DNA of 12,775 nucleotides, from contig DVND01000142.1 of the NCBI GenBank assembly GCA_018714645.1, positions 1-12,775 of the forward strand, read 5' to 3'. The translations under genes were made by a program, and so were the position numbers. The notes below the pieces were generated by a model. It was not told the DNA's origin. It was given only the letters and a program-made list of their open reading frames with translations, and did not search any database. Shown here piece after piece: positions 8,500 through 12,775 of this stretch. The stretch's first letter is position 1; each line of letters opens with the position of its first letter. Source of the stretch: Candidatus Avimonoglobus intestinipullorum. GTDB lineage: Bacteria > Bacillota > Clostridia > UBA1381.

Positions 8500-9438
8500 T
8501 TAAAATTCGTTGATAATCTTATTCAGTTCGATGATCTCCTCGTAATCGCTCATATCGCACGCAACGAAACGGGCGCCGGGGAGTTTGATGACATCGGTAA
8601 AATAGTTTTCATTCTCATAGGAGGTCAGGAATTCGGTCAATTTATCCCGCGTCTCCTGGTCTACATGTTCCCCCACAACCATGGCTTCGGCTGGGATGGC
8701 CCCTGACTCATGAATGATTTTTACATCGCTTTCGGCCGCATTCCCATGCGCTATTTCAGAGGCGAGAATTTGATCGGAAATGGGGACCACATCCACATCG
8801 CCCTTGATCACGGCCTGCAATCCCGCCTGATGGGAACCGGAAAAGCTGACCGCTTCAAAGAAATCCCCGTTTGTATGCAAAATATCGGAATTGAGCGCGT
8901 CGTCCGGGAATGCCCGGATGATTTCAGCAGTGGGCACCAGATTGCCGGAGGTGGAATCCGGATCCACAAAAGCCATGGTCTTACCCTTAATATCTTCAAT
9001 GGAATTGATTTCATTGTTGCCGCTGCTTGCAATGAGCACTGAGTGATAAATTGCTTTTTCCGGATCCCCGTCTTCGGCCTTCATAACAATCGGTTCCAAA
9101 TCGGTACGCTCCACACCCAAAGCCAGCGCCTGAGACCCCATATATGCCATATCTGCTTTCCCTGTGCGCAAGGCCTCAATGATCGCGTTATAGTCGCTCG
9201 CCTGGATCTCTTCCACTTCGCATCCCAGTGTTTCGCTTAAGTCCTTAGCCAGGCCGTTGCGGGCATCGGCACTTTCGGTGGTGGATTCATTCGGGGCATA
9301 GGCGATTGTGAATACGCCGTCTTCGCCGCCGGGGCTGTTGGCACCGGCGGTCTGTTCCCCTGCGCTGCATCCGGCAAGCATGGACGCCGCCATCAAAACG
9401 GTTAACCCAATCCCAATTAATTTTTTGTTCATTATCAT
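8500..9438 (-). CDS. phnD: Phosphonate-binding lipoprotein PhnD
   Basis: A 312-residue solute-binding protein anchored outside the membrane. The lipoprotein signal has two lysines, a hydrophobic run and the lipobox LAGC, with Cys24 as the lipidated residue. The two-lobed PhnD-type domain follows. Typical features are the opening FTIAYAP, the AYMGSQALALG stretch, the phosphonate-group loop DSTSGN (about 161-166), an FSGSH motif and the ALRTGKADM segment before the first hinge. The start at 9438 is chosen because AAGGA lies 6 bases before that ATG. A TTG six bases further upstream is less likely, and an ATG at 9432 is too far from the site. In phn systems PhnD binds 2-aminoethylphosphonate and related compounds; the exact ligand here is open. 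It sits 24 bp after the dehydrogenase gene. Confidence 0.93.
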   Translation of the reverse strand: MIMNKKLIGIGLTVLMAASMLAGCSAGEQTAGANSPGGEDGVFTIAYAPNESTTESADARNGLAKDLSETLGCEVEEIQASDYNAIIEALRTGKADMAYMGSQALALGVERTDLEPIVMKAEDGDPEKAIYHSVLIASSGNNEINSIEDIKGKTMAFVDPDSTSGNLVPTAEIIRAFPDDALNSDILHTNGDFFEAVSFSGSHQAGLQAVIKGDVDVVPISDQILASEIAHGNAAESDVKIIHESGAIPAEAMVVGEHVDQETRDKLTEFLTSYENENYFTDVIKLPGARFVACDMSDYEEIIELNKIINEF

Positions 9439-9462
9439 AAACAATCCTTTCTAAATGTTATT

Positions 9463-10590
9463 TTAATAGATTGATTCCAAAATGGTTTTTATAGTTTCAG
9501 GCGTAATTTCCGCCGGATTGTTGTCTGCACGGCCTTTTGTCAATCCAAGCTCCGCAAGATGCGGAAGGTCTTCCTGTTTGACGCCCCAGTCCCGCAGGGC
9601 AGCCGGCTGGCCGGAACGCAGCAGGAAGCTGCTGATGCGTTCCTTCAGCAGTCCCGCATTTGTTACGCCCAATGCGTTTAATAATTCCGGCATTCCCTCC
9701 ACGAAAGAGGCGTTCATTTGAAGCACCGGAGCCAGCAGCATACTCACAGCGGCGCCGTGGGGGATATGGAAGTGCATTGTCAATGGATATGAGATTGAAT
9801 GGCACGCGGTGGTTTTTGTATTGCTGAATGCCAGCCCTGCCAGCATACTCCCCTGGGCCATGGCGTCACGCGCTTCGGAGGCCCCGGAAAGCAGGCCCTC
9901 CAGATGCCCCATAATGAGACGGACTGCTTGAAGGGCCAGCGCCCGGGATACACAGTTTGTCCTTTTGGCCCAGTAGCTTTCTATGGCATGCGCCGCCGCG
10001 TCCAGCGCCGACGATACGGCCAGGCTCAGCGGCATCCCTTCTGTAAGCTGCGAATCCACCAGGGCCGCATATGCATAGTTTCCATGATGCTCCACAGAAC
10101 GCTTTGCATCCTTGCAGGGGTCCCAGATTGTGGCCCAGCAGGTCACTTCGCTGCCTGTTCCGGCCGTTGTCGGAACGCCGATCCAGCGTGCAGCGGGGCG
10201 TCCGTATTCCTTACTCTGGATCAATGCCCGCAGGGCATCTTCGTCCGGCAGTTCCTTCCCATACAGGCAGCACAAGGATTTGCCTATATCCATAACGCTG
10301 CCGCCGCCTATGGCAACGATTACGTCCGGGGAAAAGTCTTTTGTTTCCTGATAGAGTTGAAAAAGCTGTTCCACCGTCGGGTTTGACGCTTCAAAGACAA
10401 CCGTCCGCATATCAAAGGGTTGTTCCGCGTGCTGAAGCTGGGAAAAAACAACGTGTTCGAGGGCTTTTTGACTCCAAGCAAGAACAAGGATCCGCCTGTT
10501 ATCCGGCTCCATTTTTTCTAAAATTTCCGGCAGGCGGTTGAAACAGCCTGCTTCCGCAACGGTATGTACGGGATTATAAAAACGGTTCAT
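9463..10590 (-). CDS. Iron-type (group III) alcohol dehydrogenase, phosphonoacetaldehyde reductase-like
   Basis: A 375-residue member of the metal-dependent alcohol dehydrogenase family (FucO/PhpC type). The nucleotide site shows AIGGGSVMDIGKS (93-105) and PTTAGTGSEVT (140-150). The four metal ligands are intact: Asp197 and His201 in ALDAAAHAIE, His264 in ACHSIS and His278 in IPHGAA. The spacing is nearly identical to E. coli FucO. The gene is translationally coupled to phnX (ATGA overlap, 10590-10587), so its substrate should belong to the same pathway. Known relatives reduce phosphonoacetaldehyde to 2-hydroxyethylphosphonate in phosphonate biosynthesis. In this catabolic setting the reverse oxidation would feed PhnX; alternatively it reduces the acetaldehyde made by PhnX to ethanol. 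The family is secure; the substrate and direction are inference. Confidence 0.85.
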   Translation of the reverse strand: MNRFYNPVHTVAEAGCFNRLPEILEKMEPDNRRILVLAWSQKALEHVVFSQLQHAEQPFDMRTVVFEASNPTVEQLFQLYQETKDFSPDVIVAIGGGSVMDIGKSLCCLYGKELPDEDALRALIQSKEYGRPAARWIGVPTTAGTGSEVTCWATIWDPCKDAKRSVEHHGNYAYAALVDSQLTEGMPLSLAVSSALDAAAHAIESYWAKRTNCVSRALALQAVRLIMGHLEGLLSGASEARDAMAQGSMLAGLAFSNTKTTACHSISYPLTMHFHIPHGAAVSMLLAPVLQMNASFVEGMPELLNALGVTNAGLLKERISSFLLRSGQPAALRDWGVKQEDLPHLAELGLTKGRADNNPAEITPETIKTILESIY

Positions 10591-11411
10591 TTTGCTGTTT
10601 CCTCCATTTTTTCCATTTGGCGGTTCAGTTTGTCAATGGCATCCGGTAAATCGCGGATGGAATCAATTACGATGTCCGCTCCTGCTTTACGGTAAACATC
10701 CGCTGTTTCCCGTTTCCGGCTTTCCAACGCTTCCGAATCCATCTGCTCGTATTCTTCCTGGGACAATCCCAACAGGTTGGATCCGGTCAGGACCCCAACG
10801 CTCCATGCCCCGGCGTTTTTCCCTTCCAGCATATCTACAACCGTATCCCCCACCTTCACGACTGCGCGGGGAGGATAAACATCCAGCTGCCGCATGCATT
10901 CAAACAGCATAAACGGGGTGGGGCGGCCGGCCCCTGTAACATCCGGCGTTACAACAGCGTCGGCTTGATAGCCCATTGCTTTCGCCCGTGGGATGACCTG
11001 TTCCATCATCTGCGCGGTATAACCGGTGGTGGAGCCGATTTTAAGGCCCCGTTCCCGCAATGCGGCCACGGTTTCTACCACGCCGGGAATCGGCGCACTG
11101 TACTCGGCAACGACCTGATACAGTGTTTTCTCAAATGTCTGATATAAATGTTCCACATCCTGCTCCGTCCAGGGAGCGCCGTGTATTTGAAGCCATTGCC
11201 TGTTCCCGGACGCACAGGATAAAAGCGCGCGGATATGCGCCTTTTTTTCCATTCCCATGGGCCGGTTGATCTCTTCTTTTGTAAGATGGATTCCCGCTGC
11301 GGTAAAGACGCGGTCAAATACCGTGCTTGGCGCGCTGGACGCATAGTCTACGGTAGTACCGGCCCAGTCAAATACAACCATTTGAATTTTAAGGGGATTT
11401 TTTTCATTCAT
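10587..11411 (-). CDS. phnX: Phosphonoacetaldehyde hydrolase (phosphonatase) PhnX
   Basis: A 274-residue HAD-superfamily enzyme that cleaves the carbon-phosphorus bond of phosphonoacetaldehyde, giving acetaldehyde and phosphate. The phosphonatase signature is clear. DWAGTTVDY (15-23) has nucleophile Asp15 and Ala17 where ordinary HAD phosphatases have Asp. PMGMEKKAHIRAL (51-63) has the Schiff-base lysine at Lys56 and the conserved His59. GSTTGYT (125-131) is HAD motif II, GRP (161-163) holds the conserved Arg162, and KVGDTVVD (185-192) holds the magnesium-binding acids. Compared with Bacillus cereus PhnX as I recall it, the KIDH segment is KKAH and GRPYPW is GRPTPF; catalytic residues are kept. 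The length matches the family (about 265-275). The ATG at 11411 has AGAAAGG 10 bases upstream. This is the first full gene of the operon, behind a structured leader. Confidence 0.95.
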   Translation of the reverse strand: MNEKNPLKIQMVVFDWAGTTVDYASSAPSTVFDRVFTAAGIHLTKEEINRPMGMEKKAHIRALLSCASGNRQWLQIHGAPWTEQDVEHLYQTFEKTLYQVVAEYSAPIPGVVETVAALRERGLKIGSTTGYTAQMMEQVIPRAKAMGYQADAVVTPDVTGAGRPTPFMLFECMRQLDVYPPRAVVKVGDTVVDMLEGKNAGAWSVGVLTGSNLLGLSQEEYEQMDSEALESRKRETADVYRKAGADIVIDSIRDLPDAIDKLNRQMEKMEETAK

Positions 11412-11517
11412 AATGTATCAGCCTTTCTGCCCGCAACCAGCAATGGGAGGGGTTTAACGCCTGGCTGCGGGCGGGGAAGGCGTTAAATAGAGCCAATTGC
11501 CTTATAAAGGCAGACAT
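11404..11517 (-). CDS. Possible 37-codon upstream ORF in the phnX leader
   Basis: In the phnX leader an ATG at 11517 is preceded by GAGG with a 10-base spacer and opens a 37-codon frame that ends with TGA at 11406-11404. It therefore overlaps the phnX ATG by 8 bases in another frame. It reads straight through the pseudoknot helices, so translation would unfold them. The peptide begins MSAFIRQLALFNAF and resembles no family I recognise. It may be a leader peptide that couples ribosome passage to phnX translation, or simply a chance frame across a structured leader. Nothing in its codons (for example a run of one amino acid) points to classic attenuation. Confidence 0.25.
   Translation of the reverse strand: MSAFIRQLALFNAFPARSQALNPSHCWLRAERLIHYE
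11429..11487 (-). promoter_or_regulatory. Candidate H-type pseudoknot RNA directly upstream of the phnX ribosome binding site
   Basis: Two inverted repeats are interleaved in the order a-b-a'-b' on the transcript. Helix 1 pairs UUUAACGCCU (11487-11478) with AGGCGUUAAA (11462-11453), 10 bp. Helix 2 pairs GCCCGCAGCCAG (11472-11461) with CUGGUUGCGGGC (11440-11429), 12 bp with one G-U pair. Only bases 11461-11462 are claimed by both. The connecting loops are UCCCC (5 nt), none, and a C-rich 12 nt stretch, which suits an H-type pseudoknot geometrically. Helix 2 ends one base before the AGAAAGG ribosome binding site. This could be a riboswitch, a protein-binding translational control element or a repeated genomic element. 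The pairings are seen; the function is inference, and I cannot match it to a named RNA family. Confidence 0.55.
11498..11512 (-). repeat. Leader hairpin carrying an anti-ribosome-binding-site sequence
   Basis: TGCCTT (11498-11503) and AAGGCA (11507-11512) form a 6-bp hairpin with a three-base loop in the 5' part of the phnX leader. In the RNA its left arm contains GCCUUU, which is exactly complementary to AAAGGC at the phnX ribosome binding site (11426-11421). The GCCUU inside helix 1 of the pseudoknot is also complementary to that site. The leader can thus be drawn in alternative folds that hide or free the ribosome binding site. Confidence 0.35.
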
Positions 11518-11532
11518 ATACAAATAACCTCG

Positions 11533-11593
11533 TTTGCTGTTTATTGCTGTTTTATTTTGTTTCGATCAAATTATATACTGCATAAAACAGCAA
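11533..11593. promoter_or_regulatory. Triple operator (TTGCTGTTT-type) around the phn promoter
   Basis: Three near-identical sites occur: TTTGCTGTTTATT (11533-11545), TTGCTGTTTTATT (11544-11556) and, inverted, ATAAAACAGCAA (11582-11593). The first two are direct repeats offset by 10 bp, one helical turn. The third is the mirror of the second across 26 bases that contain the -10 box and start point. Direct repeats one turn apart suit DeoR-family repressors, and a DeoR gene lies next door, so repression of the phn operon by that protein is likely. A partial copy, CTGTTTTA at 12449-12456, lies just after the predicted start of the regulator's own transcript and hints at autoregulation. Confidence 0.6.
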
Positions 11594-11598
11594 AACAA
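11570..11598 (-). promoter_or_regulatory. Promoter of the phnX-adh-phnDCEE operon
   Basis: On the minus strand TTGTTT (11598-11593) is followed after exactly 17 bases by a consensus TATAAT (11575-11570), predicting a start near 11563 and a leader of about 150 bases. It is the only good sigma-A promoter in the gap upstream of phnX. Operator-like repeats overlap its spacer and lie just after the start point. Confidence 0.75.
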
Positions 11599-11617
11599 GC
11601 TTCAATACATCAAATAT

Positions 11618-11634
11618 ATGTAAATTATATGTAA
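11618..11634 (-). promoter_or_regulatory. Pho-box-like direct repeat upstream of the phn promoter
   Basis: On the minus strand TTACAT occurs at 11634-11629 and 11623-11618, an 11-bp period with an AT-rich 5-base spacer, about 20 bases upstream of the -35 box. PhoP/PhoB response regulators bind direct repeats with an 11-bp period, and phosphonate genes are often part of the phosphate-starvation regulon. The region is AT-rich and overlaps the terminator tail of the regulator gene, so chance is possible. Confidence 0.3.
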
Positions 11635-11635
11635 T

Positions 11636-11663
11636 AAACCTCCAGGCAGCTGCCTGGAGGTTT
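11636..11663 (-). terminator. Perfect 28-bp palindrome, terminator of the DeoR gene
   Basis: AAACCTCCAGGCAG (11636-11649) is followed directly by its exact reverse complement (11650-11663). It starts 8 bases after the regulator's stop codon on the minus strand and is followed by TTTATT, so it reads as an intrinsic terminator, with the central bases forming a small loop. It insulates the phn promoter from regulator transcription. The T run on the phn-operon side is short, so termination may be partial. Confidence 0.7.
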
Positions 11664-11671
11664 TGATATGT

Positions 11672-12433
11672 TTATATAATTGTAATGCCCCGTTTTTTAT
11701 ATTTTTTCCGTATTTCATCGGAGACATTGCCGTCCATGACCACTGTGTGCACCTGCGCATTGGAAAGGATGTTCTTTTTTGAGCATTTCCCCAGTTTGCT
11801 GGAGTCCATCACAGCAATCACCTGTTTGGCGGTCTTTGCCAGCAACTCAATAATGCCGATCTCGTTAAACCGGAAATCTGTAAAGCCGTCGTTATAATTG
11901 ACAGCGTTGATGGACAGAAAGGCAATATCAGGAAAATATTGGCCGAATTCCTGTTCGCAGGCCGTTCCGTAAGTGGAGCGCTCCAACGCGTCAACTATTC
12001 CGCCCACGGCGATTAAATGTATAAAATTGCTCTGCATCAAAACATTGATTGCGGCGTAGTTGTTGGTCACAACCGTGATTTTTTTATCTAAAGTGACCAG
12101 CTCCTGCGATAATACGGTGTTGGTCGTCCCCGAATTCAGCGCGATGACATCCCCTTCTTTGATAAACGCCAACGCTTTGCGGGCGGCCTCCCGTTTCAAG
12201 TCGCTGTGTACGATTTCCCGTCCGGTAAAATTTTGAAAGGACGCCATGGATTCGGGCAGGCATGCGCCGCCATGTACATATTTTATCAGCCCCTGTTGTT
12301 CCATCGCTTTTAAATCCCGCCGTACCGTATCCACGGATACGTGAAGGAGCCGGCTTAACTCTGCCACCTTGACTGTTGACTGCAGCTGTAACTGCTGCAT
12401 AATCAGTTCGGCGCGTTCTGTGTAAAGCATCAT
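11672..12433 (-). CDS. DeoR-family transcriptional regulator
   Basis: A 253-residue DNA-binding regulator. The N-terminal winged helix-turn-helix (about 1-57) shows the DeoR signature VKVAELSRLLHVSVDTVRRD (21-40), followed by LKAMEQQGLI and the wing YVHGGA (52-57). The C-terminal sugar-phosphate-isomerase-like sensor domain (about 75-235) carries NSGTTN (100-105), TNN (123-125), VGG (143-145) and VMDSSKLGK (208-216), the usual effector-pocket landmarks. Family members usually sense phosphorylated sugars and act as repressors. Here the gene lies immediately upstream of and co-oriented with the phn operon, whose promoter is ringed by repeated operators, so a phosphonate-pathway intermediate or another phosphorylated compound may be the effector. 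Two adjacent ATG codons (12433 and 12430) are possible starts. A GGGAAGAG stretch ends about five bases before the first. It has its own promoter and terminator. Confidence 0.9.
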   Translation of the reverse strand: MMLYTERAELIMQQLQLQSTVKVAELSRLLHVSVDTVRRDLKAMEQQGLIKYVHGGACLPESMASFQNFTGREIVHSDLKREAARKALAFIKEGDVIALNSGTTNTVLSQELVTLDKKITVVTNNYAAINVLMQSNFIHLIAVGGIVDALERSTYGTACEQEFGQYFPDIAFLSINAVNYNDGFTDFRFNEIGIIELLAKTAKQVIAVMDSSKLGKCSKKNILSNAQVHTVVMDGNVSDEIRKKYKKRGITII

Positions 12434-12475
12434 TGTTTCTCTTCCCGTCTGTTTTAAAATTTTTAGGTCATCAAT

Positions 12476-12504
12476 ATTTTAATTCTTTTATATTTATTTT
12501 GCAA
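12476..12504 (-). promoter_or_regulatory. Promoter of the DeoR-family regulator gene
   Basis: On the minus strand TTGCAA (12504-12499), a 17-base AT-rich spacer and TAAAAT (12481-12476) predict a start near 12469, about 36 bases before the ATG. The surrounding DNA is very AT-rich, so other -10-like boxes exist, but this pair has the best spacing. It diverges from the lipoprotein promoter on the other strand. Confidence 0.5.
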
Positions 12505-12564
12505 GACTGTATAGATGAAATTTGTTTAAATTTTTACCGTCAATTGGACTGTGACCCGGGCAAA

Positions 12565-12595
12565 AATGTTGATGAATCGTCAACATTGATGTTGA
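12565..12595. promoter_or_regulatory. Operator-like cluster of three TGTTGA half-sites
   Basis: AATGTTGA (12565-12572) and TCAACATT (12580-12587) are an exact inverted repeat with a 7-base spacer. A third half-site, ATGTTGA (12589-12595), forms a second overlapping inverted repeat with the middle one (CAACAT, two bases, ATGTTG). The cluster ends 12 bases before the -35 box of the lipoprotein promoter and lies upstream of the divergent regulator, as expected for an operator or activator site. It does not resemble the TTGCTGTTT sites at the phn promoter, so another regulator is likely. Confidence 0.5.
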
Positions 12596-12607
12596 CATTG
12601 TATCATA

Positions 12608-12636
12608 TTGAAGCGGATTATACTTATTGATATAAT
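12608..12636 (+). promoter_or_regulatory. Promoter of the plus-strand lipoprotein gene
   Basis: TTGAAG (12608-12613), 17 bases, then a consensus TATAAT (12631-12636). The predicted start near 12643 gives a leader of about 28 bases that carries the GGAGG ribosome binding site at 12659-12663. It is preferred over a TTGACA at 12592-12597, which has no -10 box at a proper distance. Confidence 0.7.
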
Positions 12637-12670
12637 TAACAATAAGAAATTATAATATGGAGGTATTTTT

Positions 12671-12775
12671 ATGAAAGTTGTCAAAAAAGTCCTTGCAGGA
12701 TTGCTGGCGATCACTTGCGTTGCACCGGCTCTGGCCGGATGTAATAATGAAGAAAGCCAGACGGTCAAACAGTTT
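12671..12775 (+). CDS. Lipoprotein, probably an ABC solute-binding protein, 3' partial
   Basis: Only the first 35 codons are inside the window. They encode a typical lipoprotein signal: a basic start MKVVKK, a hydrophobic stretch and the lipobox ALAGC with Cys24, then an Asn-rich and acidic linker (NNEESQ). GGAGG lies 7 bases before the ATG. Such leaders, with a strong regulated promoter next to carbohydrate genes, often belong to extracellular sugar-binding proteins of ABC importers. The visible part cannot prove this; it could be any lipoprotein. Confidence 0.75.
   Translation, partial: MKVVKKVLAGLLAITCVAPALAGCNNEESQTVKQF

Noticed and set aside
10590..10600. TTTTGCTGTTT inside the end of phnX, matching 11 bases of the phn operator
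   Set aside because: It is a single half-site without a partner or promoter nearby and lies in coding sequence; a chance match or at most a weak secondary site.
12592..12624. TTGACA (12592) with TATACT (12619) as promoter of the lipoprotein gene
   Set aside because: The spacer is 21 bases, too long; TTGAAG-N17-TATAAT just downstream is a much better promoter. The TTGACA is part of the TGTTGA repeat cluster.
12580..12768. Minus-strand 62-codon frame over the lipoprotein start
   Set aside because: It is antisense to a clear signal peptide, promoter and ribosome binding site on the plus strand.
1..12775. Mobile elements, CRISPR arrays, tRNA or rRNA genes
   Set aside because: I looked for transposase or integrase motifs, regularly spaced repeats, cloverleaf-forming segments and ribosomal RNA signatures and saw none.

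Overview
The window looks like a chromosomal segment of a Gram-positive anaerobe, most likely a Clostridia member of the Lachnospiraceae type. The grounds are strong AGGAGG-type ribosome binding sites, lipoprotein substrate-binding proteins, a GH94 phosphorylase, compact operons with ATGA start/stop overlaps and AT-rich promoters. The taxonomic call is an inference from style, not from a marker gene. There are no rRNA, tRNA, CRISPR, transposase or phage genes.

Region 1 (1-5991, plus strand) is a carbohydrate block. It holds the 3' part of a very large glycoside hydrolase family 2 enzyme, cut off by the window start, then a complete GH94 glycoside phosphorylase 87 bp downstream. A strong bidirectional hairpin terminator (5951-5991) separates it from a convergent operon. 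The two enzymes would trim a beta-linked glycan and then phosphorolyse a disaccharide to a sugar 1-phosphate, saving ATP.

Region 2 (6057-11411, minus strand) is a phosphonate uptake and degradation operon in transcript order phnX - iron-type alcohol dehydrogenase - phnD - phnC - phnE - phnE. PhnD (lipoprotein), PhnC (ATPase) and two PhnE permeases form an ABC importer for an organophosphonate. PhnX hydrolyses phosphonoacetaldehyde to acetaldehyde and phosphate. There is no phnW transaminase in the window. The gene coupled to phnX is a group III metal alcohol dehydrogenase, which suggests either entry from 2-hydroxyethylphosphonate by oxidation or reductive disposal of the acetaldehyde product.

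Region 3 (11412-11671) is the control region of that operon and the most interesting part of the window. On the minus strand it shows, in order: an 11-bp-period TTACAT direct repeat resembling a Pho box; a well-formed promoter (TTGTTT-N17-TATAAT); three copies of a TTGCTGTTT-like operator around it; and a roughly 150-nt leader. The leader carries two long interleaved inverted repeats that form a candidate H-type RNA pseudoknot, ending one base before the phnX ribosome binding site. It also carries a possible 37-codon upstream ORF whose stop overlaps the phnX start.

Region 4 (11672-12775) holds a DeoR-family regulator (minus strand) with its own promoter and a perfect palindromic terminator. 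Divergent from it is the start of a second lipoprotein gene, with a clear promoter preceded by a cluster of TGTTGA half-sites. The DeoR protein is the obvious candidate repressor of the phn operon.
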